A stretch of 64,000 nucleotides of DNA from Crocodylus rhombifer (GCA_038503035.1 JAVSML010001077.1:62001-126000), one strand, 5' to 3'. Positions 34,762 through 47,765 are shown, counted from the stretch's first letter. Numbers and translations are program-made. Notes: generated by a model from the letters alone, not told the origin.

Positions 34762-36960
34762 CCTTACAAAATTGCATGGCAGAAGGCAAATGCCTGTTGT
34801 GAACCTTGATACAAAGGCATCCAGAGTGTATGAGGAGCAAACCCAGGGAATATAAATGTGCCATTGGGTCTCTCCTCACAAATACATACACTGTAATCTA
34901 CTGAGAGTCTTTTATTTCTAATAACATGTTTAAAGAAATTGAGTTTATGTTTCAGCTAATGGGGATATTTTTACACATGCATATTCTCCCTGATCCATAG
35001 ATATGGTAGAGATTGTCACCATGAGTTAGATTATGGCCACAATCAAGGCTGTGTCCAATGCTCGAGCTGTGCACGGACGACTGATAGCTGGCCTCCTAGA
35101 ACTGTGGAACTGCTAAGGTGCCCAGCATCACCAGCTCAGTGATGCCCTCCTCATGGTACCATGGAGAAATTCTGGATCCTGGAATACCTCATGGAGGTCA
35201 CAGACAGCTGGCTAGATGGAGTGGTCTTGGGGCACATGTTTCTTGTAGCAAACTGGCCTAATCAGCACAGGAGCAAGGCAGTGCAACGATGGCTTCTAGA
35301 CACTTTACCATCTCAAGAGTTTTGCAACCACTGCCCAGAATCTGCTTTTAAACTATGGCCTAATTTTGAGGTGCTGAGTGTATGCTGCTTTCACTGCAGC
35401 CAGACAGCATTGCAGCCACTCTGGAGTCGATGGGAATTATGCAGGCCCAATGTATTGCAACAGTACGCCTGAATTTAGGTATGAGAATAAGCCCATGTGA
35501 AAGGCTTCTGCTTCCTAACTAGCTTTTTAAAGCACTGTTGCTATCTGTGCTGGCTGTTTAGGTTCTGGGGTTTGTTTTTTCATATATCGAAGTTTTTCAT
35601 CAAGAGATATTTAAAGAAAAGCCTCCAAGCTTTTCCCTCCAGAAATACGGATTAATATGATATTGGATTAACTGCTGAGATGTTACTGCTTGTCCCAGTG
35701 AAACTTTTCTTTCTTGAACAATTTATTGAAAAAATAATCCAGAGTAAAATGGAACTTGTTACCTGGCAGTTCAGAAAAGAAAGGAAAGTCTTTTTTGAAT
35801 TTAATGGCAAATGTTTAACATTTCTGAATGGTGCTGCATTCATAGCGCTGGAACACATGGGGCCTTTCTGCTGATTCTAAAATCAAGAGGACATCTGCTC
35901 ACAATGAACTTATTAGAGACCAAAAACTTTGTGGGCAAGTGAGCTAGCTGACATTCAAAGGGGTGTCCTGCAAGTGAGAGGCTGTCTTCTTCATTAGCAG
36001 GCACCTGAGCTGTCCGCTCACCTGGATAAGATTATGGTTCACCTGGTTCAGATTATGCAATGTTACATGTGTACAGGGAGCAATTCTCCCAAGGGCCAGG
36101 GGGTTATTCTGTATTTGTGTGAAAGCAGAATTTGATCTTTTATATACATCTGTGCAAGTCATGTAGCTACACTCAACTGAACATTTAAAACCAAGACATT
36201 GCTGAAAAACCTTCTTTATGGGCTGCACCTTGCCTTCTCTGCAGTCCTGCAGACAGTTGATCAGCAGAGTTGGCACATCTCCAAACAAGGACAGCTCTGT
36301 CCCTACACTTCTTTCAACACTCCCCAGCCAACTTTTGGGATTATACAGCCTCATTGCAGATAGCTCTTGCTGTTACATCCCTTCTGATAGACTGGTTGCT
36401 GTTTGGTCCTGCTGGATGGATCACACCAGCAGGATGAAAGGCACTTTGCATTTAATAAACTTTCCTGGAGAGTGAAGCGCTGTTGTTCACGCAGTAGCAC
36501 ATTAAAAAAAGACCTCCGCTTCCAGGAGGATCCTTGCAGGTATTTAACAATTATCCTGGCTAAAGGAAAATGGTTCTTTAGAAGAGAGGGAAGAGAAGAG
36601 AGAGATTTTATTTTTTACATACACAAGAATATTTCACATTTATATTCCACCTTTTATCTCAAAGGGCTGCACAGACCATCTGCAGACACTAGACAGCACC
36701 ACTGTAAGGTATCCACCACTGGTGGGGAAGGCAGCAGCCAGTTTATTTGGAACATGCCACGTAGCAGAAGGAGAAAGCCACTACTTGTGTGACAATTGCC
36801 ATAAGATCCTTAGTTTTTAAGGTCTCAGAACAACTCCACATTCAGTGTATAACATAATTCTTTTTATCTCTGTTGGTGGGATGACAGGCTTAGGTTGGAA
36901 TTTAAAACTGACTGGCTCCATGGTAGTAGGGCGGATTATTTGATCTACTGCTTCCTATGT
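34762..36960. other. Intergenic, no gene seen
   Basis: No exon or classified repeat recognised. The 103-codon plus-strand frame at 35161-35472 has no recognised homology. Confidence 0.45.
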
Positions 36961-37090
36961 ACCTGGCCAAGGTGCAGACATTACACTTCAGCTGGTATAA
37001 GTGATTGGAAACTGGTCTATACCCATAACAGAACAGAAGTTTGGTGCATACCGACTGGTTTAAAAATGGTGGAACCCAGTCTAAGATTTC
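36961..37090 (+). repeat. Dispersed repeat with ACTGGTTTA motifs, copy 1
   Basis: About 120 bp aligns without large gaps to 56886-57010. Shared blocks include TTACAC, GCTGGT followed by TAAGTGAT, GGAAACTGGT or AGAAACTGGT, AACAGAA(C/T)AGAAGTT, and AAATGG followed by CAGTCTAAG or TGGTTTAAG. Unclassified. Confidence 0.7.
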
Positions 37091-38873
37091 CTTCCCACCA
37101 CCACCACCAAAGGGTGAACGTGTGTCGGTTCACTACTGATCTAAACTATGCCACTTACAGAAAACTGTGTAACTTAGATGATTCTCTCTTAGGCTTTTTG
37201 AATGTCTGTACCTAGGCCTGAGGTCATAATACTAACATTTACTCACAGGGCTGCTTCATTTTTCATCTGATGCTAACATGAAGAATACAGACTGGGCCAA
37301 ATCAAAGCCTTACATCCAGATGCAGATTTAGATGCGTTCCCTGTGATGGCCTGAATCCAAACATCCTGAAATTTGGGAATGTTTGGAGGTGCAGTTCAGA
37401 TTCTCCAATTTGGAAATATCTGGACCTGTTTCTTCCTAGAGCTGGTGTCAAATCCACAAGTGGATTACTTGCATTTACAGAATATTGTTTTATTGCCAGA
37501 AGAAGTTTACAGGGTGCTGCTACTTCAAACAATGTATGCCGTTCCCTATCCCAGATGTGCATCTTGTACTTCCTCAAATATTTACAGTGCAGGTTCTCCT
37601 ATGTATAATTTCTGTGCTAAAAGCACTGGGGTGTCAGTTCCAATATGACACACAACTTAAACATTCAGTCTAGTTTAGAAAGACTTCCAGAGCTGTTGGC
37701 TGAAGGTGAAGATTTCCATTGCCCTCCCTTGAATCAGTGTTAAAAAGTAACACACAGTGCAAAACATAGCGCAAGAAGTAAATTCAAAGAGAATTGTTTT
37801 ATTGCTCCTGGAACAGCCCCTTATGGTTGTTTAAGTCTTATAAATAATTTTTATATGGTTTATATTAATCATTGGAAAGCCAGAAGATACGATTTTTTTT
37901 TAAGACAGACAATGTATTACCTTAGTCTGTGATATAGGTGTAGATCTACCCGTAAGAGCTAGGAAGCTGGGCTGTCACAGTACATGCCCTCACTGCTCAC
38001 AATAAAACTGTGCTGAGTCTAACAACTTCTGCTTCAACAAATATGCACCTCAGCAATGCTGGATGACTCTCAGTGGATTAACAATTTTCTTTTTCAAGAC
38101 AGAATGGGCAAACTCCTGAGTCACTTTGAGCTGTACCTAGGGACTTTCTTTCTGGTTTATGATTGTCTGATATCATAAACAGTTGTCTACAGCTCTGGAT
38201 ATTACTTTAGACATTCGGCTGTTCAAAATATAGATGTTGTTTTCCAGTGGAAGAAGTTTTTTTGCTCCCCTTGTCTTCACATTCCAGCTACAGCAGAAGT
38301 CACAGAACGCTACGGCTCTCTGCCTCACTGGGTTGCTTCCAGATTCTTCTCGCAGATCAGAGCTTGGTTCTGCTTCCAAATGAGATTTCTCTTTTCAAAC
38401 TTTTGTATACAATCAGTTATCTAGATCGGTCCATCACCCTTCTTCAGTTTCTCGTCAAACAGCAAAATATAAAGATCCCACTGCTGAACTTACTCCTTTC
38501 ATTGCCATACCTCTTCAGCCATGACAAAATGCCTAGGGACTGAATCATTTTGAATTTGCTGAACCCAAGTTGTAAGACAATCGAGCTATTTAAAACTGTA
38601 ATATAACACATGCACACAAAGTCACTTGGGAGCTATATCAACTGAGCATGAACTACAAGGTCCAGAAGAGAAGATTTCAGTGACTATATATTCATTAGTG
38701 TTTTCTTTGTTTCCTTGCACTTAATATATGTTACATTTTTCCCCGTTTTAAATGCCTGGACTTCCTAGACAGCAAAAAGGATGATAATGTAGGTATATGG
38801 AGTCTGTCCACAAGAATGCATCTGAGTCCACCTCTATTATCTTGCAATCAAATGGTTCCTAACATCATATCTT
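37091..38873. other. Intergenic, no gene seen
   Basis: AT-rich unique-looking sequence. Confidence 0.45.
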
Positions 38874-39130
38874 GGGCTCATCTATACATGCATGAAATGT
38901 GCCTTTTCTAACATGCATTAAATTCAGTATCTCCAATGTAAGATACAAAATTAATCTGCATTAGGCTGTGCTAATGCACAGTAGTGCATTTGCCTGCTTT
39001 TTAGTGATGCTTAATGCACAGTAAACTATTTTACTGTGCATTAGTGTAATGTCACTTTTTTTAATGTCAGAGTTAGTTACACTTTGATGCACAGTATACT
39101 GCAAGTTAAAGCACGTGTGTAGATATGCCC
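38874..39130. mobile_element. MITE with GGGCATRTCTACAC-type ends
   Basis: The left end GGGCTCATCTATACATGCAT and the right end in reverse GGGCATATCTACACACGTGC form imperfect terminal inverted repeats. The 257-bp interior is AT-rich with repeated ATGCACAGTA motifs. No clear target duplication. A related copy is at 63361-63553. Confidence 0.7.
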
Positions 39131-40632
39131 TTCATGATTATTCCCAAACCTTCAATGTATTATGGAGGAACTTGTTGAAATACCTTGAAAATCAAGAAAA
39201 TCTTACTGAATAGGAGAGTATTTTATTGCAGTTCTAAATTTTTAATTTTATTTTTTTGGTGACATTAACTTTAATATTGACTTTGAGACCTAGTTTAAGT
39301 AGTGACATGACTTTTTAGCTCTTGATTTATGGAAAGCTTTTTTTCCACCTACTACTTCCAGGTGTAAACGGTATTGCATTTTTCTTTATGAATAGATGCA
39401 TGATGAGCTACTTTACTCACCAAGGATTTGGACAATGCCAATATCCGACAGTAACATCACAGCAGGCTTAAGGTCTAGGAGAACCTTACCTCTATATTGT
39501 TTAAAGGATTCTTAGTAACTGAAAAATCAGATTTTTGTAAGTGACAACAAGCATTAGCACTCACAAGAGACTTTTATTTTAGGAGTTAAAATTTTCTGAC
39601 AACTTTAATTTTCCAGTATTTAAGGCTTTAAATTTAGGGACAGACTCAAGCTGCCCCCAGGCACCGGTCCTGCAGTGTGTGGGGCAGGGCGTGTATGGGG
39701 CATGGCGGGGCATGTGCCTCCAAAGATTTGTGCACTCACAGTGGACACAGGGCTGCAGCCTGCCTGGACTGGCACAGGTAAGAGCCACCTCAGCAGCCCA
39801 GCGGGCAGGACTTGGTGCAGAAGAGCAGAGAGTAGAAGCGAGACTTATTGCTGTCACTGCCACTGCAACCCCCACCCCAGCCATGCTGCCAGCAGCGCGA
39901 GGAGTAATGAACTGTGGGGGTGGGGGCTGTGCTGCCCTCACTTTCCCCCACCAGTCACTCATGCACCAGGCCATGGCTCTACCCTGCTGCCATGGCTCAC
40001 CACTGTGGTTGCTCCCCTCAGGCCATGGGTCTACCCCGGAGAGGAGGTGGGGTAGCAGGCACCTGTGCCCCTCCACCTCCTGACATGTTATCTATGCCCT
40101 CCTCCTATCACCCTGCGCCGTAGATTTATCTGTGGGGAGCTGCAGGATTTGCTCTCCATGCTACCTCACTGCTATGTGCAGGTGTGTGTGCGCACATGCA
40201 TGTGGCAGCATAAGCGGCACTAGAAAATATTATTTGGGGGGGCTCGGCGGTGTGGAGCATGCCTGTCTGACCCCACCCATCCCTCCCGCAGGGCTGTGCA
40301 TGCGGTGGTGGAATATGTGGTGGGGGCACTGGGCTCAGCACTGCAGTGGTGCTGGAGCCACTTTTGCCACCCCAGTTTGGAGGGGCTAAGCCCCATTAAC
40401 CCTGGCTTTCTGTTGCCTATGCATGGGACGCCGTGCTTGATCACCCTCCTCCTGCCCCCCCCAGCCCCAAGCAAACTTTTTCAACCTGCAATGGAAAACT
40501 CACAGTTTTCCATGTTTTTCTCCTTTAAGGAGAAACAATTTTCTAACTTTGTTTGTAAAGTTTGTTTGCGACCCTTTTATATATTCTTGCAACCCACTTC
40601 TGGATCATGACCCATGGGTTGAGAAACGCTGA
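39131..40632. repeat. GC-rich repeat block ending in a hAT-type terminus
   Basis: 39131-39640 is AT-rich with nothing recognised. From about 39640 to 40480 composition is strongly GC-rich, and long frames open on both strands without homology. The right edge, read from the minus strand at 40632, is CAGCGTTTCTCAACCCATGG, a hAT-type terminus. A matching left end could not be found, so the element is truncated or its border is unclear. Confidence 0.5.
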
Positions 40633-41177
40633 TCTAGCCCTTCTCTTTTATTTTCTGTACTTTTCTTCCAACAAGTATGTTTGGATGTTATTGATGTGTT
40701 TTGCTAACCATTAGTGTGTCATTTCGAAAACGCCAGTTAAAGGTACTTTTAACAAGAGAAAAGCATTGTTTCTAAGATTAAAGTAGGAAGTATCATGGAT
40801 GCAGCATTGCTCTCAAGATTTACATTTCTGGAATGGAAACTATATTCCAGCAAACACGGACTAACCCCACCTTCCCTATTCTGGATCCAAAGGTACTTTG
40901 ACAGCATATACATAGCACTATCAGTGCTCAAATTAATGCTTGTAATGCTTGGGAAACAAAAGATGTACACTGAGCGTGTTTATGGTAAACACATCTTGCT
41001 GGGTGATGTTATGAATATAATTTCCAGCCCCAAAGCTTTGTTAAGATACAGCTAAGGTTATAATTAAAAATCAATCAGAGATAAAAGACAGATCTAAAAA
41101 GCCTTGTTTTACTTCAAAATGTTTTACTTACTTTAGAAAAATGTTTGACATGCCAAGTTAAAGGAAAAGGGTTAAGC
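40633..41177. other. Intergenic, no gene seen
   Basis: AT-rich sequence up to the next hAT element, including the left target duplication (41170-41177). Confidence 0.45.
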
Positions 41178-41816
41178 CAGGGGTGAGCAAATACGGCCAG
41201 TGGGCTGCACCCGGCCTGCCAGGCAACTCCATCCAGCCCACAGGCACCCACCATTTAATTGTACCCTGCCTAGCCTGCATGCTTATCTCCCACCCTGGTG
41301 CGCGGAAGAGCCTGGCCCAGCCAACATGCAGCTTCCGGGTAGGGCTGCTGCTGCCACTGCTGCAGCCGCCAAGGGACTTTCTTGACTTCCCCAGCCTCCA
41401 GCAGCTCTTCGTTGTCTCCCTGCTGCAGTGCAGCTGGCAGGGAAGAGGTGTGGGCAGGGAGAGGAGCTGCAGCTGAGTGGAAGTGCAGAGCATGGGGCTG
41501 GGGCTGACGGGAGCACAGAGCCTGCACGCAGCGGGGTGGGGGAGCATGGAGCTTGGATGGGCAGGGTGTGGGGATCCCCCTATACACTTCCCCCCATGGT
41601 GCACAGGCCCCGCTGCTGGCAGCAGCATCAGTAACAAGCGGGGACCCTCAGGGAGCTTATGGCACTGCTGCCTGGCAGTGCATGGCTCCAGCCAGAGATG
41701 CGTATGGCGGCAAGGGGGTGGGTCACCTGGCAAGGGGCAGGGCTACCTTTGTGGCCCTCAACAGCTTACCAAAACTCATTAAGCGGCCCTGCAGCGAAAA
41801 TAATTGCCCACCCCTG
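41178..41816. mobile_element. Non-autonomous hAT transposon, 639 bp
   Basis: The left end is CAGGGGTGAGCAAATACGGC; the right end in reverse is CAGGGGTGGGCAATTATTTT. The 8-bp target duplication is perfect: GGTTAAGC at 41170-41177 and 41817-41824. The GC-rich interior has no transposase. It shares termini with 3418-4353, where the duplication has one mismatch, so this looks like the younger of the two. Confidence 0.95.
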
Positions 41817-41842
41817 GGTTAAGCTCACTTGATATAAAATTA

Positions 41843-41900
41843 TCACTCCACTGAAGTCAACAGATTGATGCCAGTTTACATCAGCTAAGGATCTTGTCCC
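41843..41900 (+). repeat. Fragment of a palindromic amniote repeat
   Basis: CACTCCACTGAAGTCAACAG, then CCAGTTTACATCAGCTAAGG resembles half of the hairpin-like repeat also found at 56044-56152. Confidence 0.45.
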
Positions 41901-44094
41901 ATCTTAAAGAAAATAGAAAGTCTATAATTTTTAAGTGCCTGGGTCACAAATATGACAGGCAGACACATAGTGAATAGACTGTGGAAACTGAACCACCCTT
42001 GTGCCCTGAAAATGGTCCCTTCAAGACCAGACTGAGGCAGGACTTGTAGGTACCTCCCATTAGAAGCAGCAGTGGATATGGGCACCCTAAAAATACTACA
42101 GACAGACCGACAGATATGTGTGGCCACTGTTTGGCATTTGAGCCTAAATACAGCCCCTGGGGTTTCCCCAAGTGGCTAATGATTTTGCAGTTTAATATGT
42201 AGTAGTGGCCTTGGAACATGCACTTAGTGCCTGGGGCTGCTCGGTGTGTGATGTAACATAACTTTGGAGACCTTTCATCTCCACTCCTGTGGCTACTGTA
42301 AAGACAAGAACCGTGGTTTATTGGATTTTATAGAGACCAAGCATTGCCCTAAGACTCCAAGCCAGTGGACAATATGGCCTCACTGGGGCAAAAAATGAGT
42401 ATCCTGATTGTATGGTATTCCTGCCACCATTTTGATGTCAGACAAATGCATTAAATACAGTAGCTCATTGCAAGACATTAATCCTCTCATATGATTTAGT
42501 GCCAATGTTCCCTGTTTCACTTCCCCATAGCAACCTCAAATTCCCTGTTAAACTTTAACTCTGCAATTTTGGGGCTGAAAGCTGAGTCATCAGATGGGCC
42601 ATTAGCTTTATCTGTAATAAAAAAGCCCTAGGCCCATATGGAATCACATCTGATTTGTTTCAAGCCCTTTAGGTAACAATTAAGAACACTCTTCCCTTCA
42701 CATATGTTTGGTGATGGGGGAGTGGATTTCCTTACTAAAGGCATTTTCTGTCAGCCTTTGAAGACAAGGACTCTGTCTTTGATCTATAAGCAGAGAAGTG
42801 GTCTAGTCTCATGACAGTAATATAGATCTATTTCTTTCACAAATACCTTGATTGTAGGAAGTTATTTACAGCTTGCCTAAGAGATTGGGAGAAGAATCAT
42901 GCTATATATTGCTAACCCTGATCAGGCAGGATTTATTATACTTTACAATACAGTGTCTGCAGTGTGGGTACTCATTTATATGTTTTACTCCTGCTTAAAG
43001 AAAGGAGGTCTTTTTATCTCACTAGATAGAAGGACTTTAAAATCTAGAACCCATTTGCCTTAAAAGACAGCTGTGTGAAATGAATCATGACAGTGATTCA
43101 AGAATGAGGTCAAATGGGATATTTTTTGCAAGGATTAGGAACTTCTGGGAGAAGAGTAAAGGCTGCCCTGAGAAAGGTTATGAGTGCATCCTCTAGCTGA
43201 AGGCCCTAAGGAGAATCAGCTGACTCTTGCTTAAGACATCAGGACAGTGTGAATATAAACAAATGTTCCTGTGTTTTACTAAAACTACAGAACCTTTGTC
43301 TTTTTCAAGTATTTGTGGATAAGGGATATTTGTCAAGGCTGGACAGCCTAAAATTAGCCCCACCAGCTGCATTGTAGCTCATGGATGTTGGCCTCTGCAC
43401 ATTGCTTGTCCCCTCCTTCTGTCCTGCAATCTTTTGTGAGTTGGGCATGGACAGAAACATACAAGCAGCTTGTTCTTCGATTCTTGTGAACTTCAAATCT
43501 TGCACCTACTTAGAAGAGAATGGGCTGAAGAGGAGGAGGGCACAATCTTCATGTGGCACTGGCTTTGTAACTCTTGGTTGACCTTACTACTGGACACGTT
43601 TTGGTTTGGTGTTGAAAAGTATTTCCTCTGATTCAAAAGGAGGAGGGTTTTTTTGTAAAGTAGGCTAGCACTGGCTGATATTACGTATTAATGTAAAGGT
43701 AGAAGTGGGGGGGACATGAAAATACATACACATTCGTGTAGAAGTCCTAGATTCGGATGCACTTGTATGACCCACACAAGGCTAAATGACAACTTATATA
43801 GATGACTATAACAGCCTTTTATTATTTAACACATATACTGTGGTAGCTTCTAGGAGTCACAAGTACCTGATTTCTTGGAGACAAAAATTCAAGCATAAAA
43901 TAATGATTAGTGATATTCAGCACCTTAACTAGTTATTGTTTTTTTTATTTTTTCTGCTTCTGACATTTTTTGGTTGCACCTCCAATTGAGACTTTCCTAA
44001 GCCTGCACGCTTTCATCATATCTAAATTTTAAGTGGTGTGTTTTTTTGGAACAAGGATTAGGCATTGATGTGATTTCTGTGAGCTGCCTCTTAG
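41901..44094. other. Intergenic, no gene seen
   Basis: No recognised genes or repeats. Confidence 0.45.
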
Positions 44095-45343
44095 TGTAAC
44101 CTGGGTGTACCAGGGTGAGGACCCCTCTCCAATAGAAGGGGAGGGTTACCAGGGTGTACGTGCTTGAGATGGAAACTGCAGCTTGCTCACAGCTTCCCCT
44201 TAAGGACACAATATCTTAACTATATACATGGTTTATTCATGTGCAGAATAGAAGGGGAGGGGATAGAATAAACTAGATAGGTGATAAAGATAAATATTTA
44301 CATATAATATATTCAAGCCAGCAAATAGCAGAACAGGTAAGTACAGCCGTCCCCCAGGACCCAGGAGAGAAACCTCACCCATGGATCCCCAGAGGGTATG
44401 TCCCAACAATCAGTGGGTAAACACCCCAAAATATAAAACACAGTAAACAGTTAATAAACACTCCAAAATATAGGATGCATCGAGCAATTCATAAACACTC
44501 CAAATGTATGGTAATCCCACATACCCCCCTCCTCTAGAGGACTCTCTCTCTGTTTAGCATCAACTACCTCTGATGGGGCTATCTACTGTGTCCCTCCCTG
44601 GTGGGAAACCCCTTGCCCGAGAGCTCAAGCTTCCCATCAAGTAGGGTTCCCGGTGTTTCATCCCCAGCCATGAATGACGCTGGAGACAGGGAGGGCACGG
44701 CGACTGCCCGCAAGCCATGGCGGCAGTGGGGGCAGGAAGCTCCTGTAGGCAGCTGCGGTAGTGTCGGCAGCAGGGGGGGGAGGCGGCAAGCGCTGATCAG
44801 TGCTCATGCATGCCCGGGGCCGGGGCTCCAATACACCGCACTGCATAGCCTGTGCTGCCCATAGGCCTTCGCACCCAGCAGTGGGGAATGGGGCCCAAAC
44901 CACCCCCTGTCCCCTCCAAGGGGCCTTGGCCCAACAATGACTCACCACGCAGCGGTGTGCTGGCCTTATGCTGGGGTGCAGACCCGAGCGGCCTTGAGAA
45001 GGTGCTGTGGTCCCGGTCCCTCTCAGACCCTCTGTGCAGTGACACCTGCACTGTCCGGCCTTGTGCTGGGGTTGGAGACCCAAGCCACCTCAAGCAGCTC
45101 CCAAGGTCCCAGTCCCTAGCAGATGCTCCATGCAGCGACACCTGCACCGGCTCACCACGCTCTCTTGCGGTGAGGGGTTGGGGACGCGGCCATCTGCCGT
45201 TCCTGTCCGATGGAGGAGTCTTCGGGCTCTTCAGGGCAACAGGAAGTGCCCCCGAGTAGGTCTTCCCCAGCTCTTTCTCAGTCCCGGCTTCTTATTTCTT
45301 CTTTGTCCTTCATCATCTCCTCCATGTGCTGTGCACACAGCTC

Positions 45344-45393
45344 CTTATATACCCTTTTGGGGCTCTGCCCCAAGGTTGAAGACTGGCCAATCG
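45344..45393 (-). promoter_or_regulatory. TATA and CCAAT boxes of the solo LTR
   Basis: The minus strand shows CCGATTGGCC (inverted CCAAT) followed about 40 bp later by GGGTATATAAGGAGC. The spacing is that of a core RNA polymerase II promoter pointing left. Confidence 0.7.
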
Positions 45394-45495
45394 GGGGGAA
45401 GGTGGAGCGCAGTCTTCAATTAGGTCCGCTCCTCACCTTGCCCCCACATAGGGGCGGGGCAGACTCCTCTTGAGGCTCCTCCCCTGCTGGTCTCT

Positions 45496-45520
45496 GATTG
45501 GTGGGTTGGCCCCACCAATC
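45496..45520. promoter_or_regulatory. Perfect 10-bp palindrome made of two CCAAT boxes
   Basis: GATTGGTGGG (45496-45505), 5-bp loop TTGGC, CCCACCAATC (45511-45520). Each arm holds a CCAAT core in opposite sense, an NF-Y-like arrangement upstream of the LTR TATA box. Confidence 0.75.
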
Positions 45521-45576
45521 GCTCTGGCATTTTTCTAAACCCCAGGAACTGGGCAAAGATAGGCAAGCCTGCCACA

Positions 45577-47461
45577 TTAGTAAAGTAGTAATAATAAATA
45601 TACTTCAAAGACATGTGCACAGAGTACAGTGGAGAAGGTGTATGTGGGTAAGGAAAGCTTTGTGTGTGTTGTACTGTTAGAGATGGGCCCACGCTTAAAC
45701 AGGATTTCCAGGCATCTATGGACCTGGGCTACAGCTGGAACTCACCCCGATGGCATTTTCAACCAGCTCTGCTTTTTCCATAAGCAAGACCCATGAAGTT
45801 AGACTCTTTTATAAGCAAAAATGAGCCAGAACCTCCCACTGCCCCTTCCCATTTTACATGAAGGAGAAAATATGTGAATTTTTACTTGAGATAAAGAAAG
45901 TAGCAAGTAAAGAAAAAAACAAGTGTACATTTTCTATCATCTAGGAGTGTGTTCCTTACAAATCTGAAGAGGCCTCCCAGCAGCAGTGTAGGGATGTGGC
46001 CGGGTACCTAGACCAAGATAGAAGTGGTGAGTCCCAGTTGCAGCTGTGATTGCAAATGAATGCATGGCTGCTGGCAGCAGCTGCTTTTTATTTTTGCCCC
46101 CTCTCAAGTCCCCCAAGTCAGTGCCTTGGGCAGTCACCCCTACAGCTATTCTATTGCCTCCCTTTACAGCACAGGCAGAACTCTGCTTGTTTAAAGAGGC
46201 AGGACTCAGGGACAACTATAGCATTGCCTCATGTCACAAAACCATATGCATCATACCTCATGCATCAGACTTTAGGGAAGACCAGTTATAAAACCTATAA
46301 AGTATCTTGGATCAATCTCTAATTACAAGCAACAATTTTCTATGTCAGAACCTGGGCAAGGAGCTATTGAATGTAATGCATTTACTTGATGGGGGGGGGG
46401 GGGGGGAAAACCAAATGTTTTTTGCCACTAAACCATCTGTCCTTAGTAGAATAGCTTGTTTCAGTGGAAATGAGGATAAAAGTATTAAATGCACAGCTAC
46501 TGATGCAAAGCTATAATATCAGGTTGGTTTGCTATCAAACAGTGCATAAAATCATTACCTGTTGTCCTTTGATCAACATTTTTGGCATAAGCTAAGCCTG
46601 CTGACAAATTATGTCACAAGAAAAAGAGTTCAGCTCTTTGATTAAATAAATGGAAACAAGCTAACTCTGAAAGTTAAAAAGTGTACATAACTAGGACAGA
46701 ATATGGTTGCACACAGCTCTCCTCTCACTAATGTCTGATCCACTGACAGGTTAGACAACTGTAGGACAGTGCCCTCCTGCCGTAAGCTCATGCAGCAGCC
46801 CGTGTGCTCAGCAGTGGCTCCCAAGCAGATCCCTTTGATGGAGAGAGGGATGCTAGCCAAAACATGAGGGTTATATCCAGATTTGTTCAGGGGCACTGGA
46901 TATAACATTAACCTGGCATTGATTAAGAGATGAGCAGATATTAATGTTCCATCAAAAAGATGCCATCTCTAACAGAATTTTTAGATTAGAGCTCTGGGAA
47001 TTCTTAGAAATGAAACCCAAAAAGAGTAGCCCTTGGATGATACATCTGAGTTTAGCTTTGCTTTTGGAAACTTAAAGTGAAATTCCAGGCCTGGGAAAAG
47101 AAATCTCCAAAAAGTTTCTCAAAAGCGCTGTTGAACTGAAAGCATTGAGTTCTATACTACTCTACTTTTTGACTAAGGTGAAAATGCTGCTAACTGAAGT
47201 AAGTGTCCTTTGACAGGCCCAAATCGTAAAGTTTCGTTTCCTATTTGGATCAGAACTTTTCCAAAGTTTGGAGAAATACATATATAGGCTTTTTAGTTGG
47301 CCCTTTATGGAGTTAGAGGCCAACCATTACATTTGGATTCAGATCCATTTCAAAGCTAAGGAATGTCTGATGCATGTGTTGACATAAATAAATGTCTCTT
47401 TGGAGTAAGGGTATATAAAAGGGGTTGGTCCCAAAACACAGCAGGTAGTTTGAAAGACCTG
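45577..47461. other. Intergenic, no gene seen
   Basis: Includes a run of 16 G at 46391-46406. No gene recognised. Confidence 0.45.
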
Positions 47462-47765
47462 CTCAATATTACATTGGAATACGTGAACTGTCAGACTGGA
47501 TCAGTCCTTGGTCCATCTATTCCTGGGTCACATTTCCAATGCCAGGACCAGATGCTTCAGAAGATGATGCAAAAAAAACCTAGCAGCAGGCAGATGTACT
47601 GTAATTTTTCCCATGAAGGTCCCATCCTAATACATGGAACTTGGCTAAAGACCTTCAACGTGAGTTTTATATATAAAAGTCTAATCTCTCCTTGACTGTT
47701 GCTAAAGTCAGTGACATTCTGTAGCAGTGAGTTCCATAGACTCATTGCACATTATAAATTAAGAG
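47462..47765 (+). repeat. Old reptile/avian interspersed repeat
   Basis: The text GGATCAGTCCTTGGTCCATC, then CCAGATGCTTCAGAAGATG, then GTAGCAGTGAGTTCCATAGA follows a repeat widespread in sauropsids (GGGTCAGACCAATGGTCCAT, GCCAGATGCTTCAGAGG, GAGTTCCACAGGTT). The class is not known to me with certainty. Confidence 0.6.

Larger units (their letters stand above)
44095..45576 (-). mobile_element. Probable solo LTR, 1.48 kb
   Basis: The minus strand begins TGTGGCAGGCTTGCC and ends CCCAGGTTACA (TG...CA type), with TTAG on both sides (44091-44094 and 45577-45580), a 4-bp target duplication. The minus strand has promoter architecture: paired CCAAT boxes (45520-45496), another CCAAT (45386-45393 region), then GTATATAAGG (TATA) near 45352. 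AATAAA lies at 44237-44232, about 140 bp before the end. Two 95-bp GC-rich units (44964-45058 and 45059-45152) are repeated in tandem between them. No second LTR or internal retroviral genes are seen, so a recombined solo LTR is inferred. Confidence 0.7.

Noticed and set aside
35161..35472. 103-codon frame as a possible transposase or host exon
   Set aside because: No recognisable motif, no flanking splice sites or inverted repeats could be identified.
39579..40389. Overlapping frames of up to 165 codons
   Set aside because: GC-rich repeat block; no homology, no splice context.
44601..45473. Frames of up to 141 codons
   Set aside because: Inside the probable solo LTR with tandem units; not retroviral proteins.
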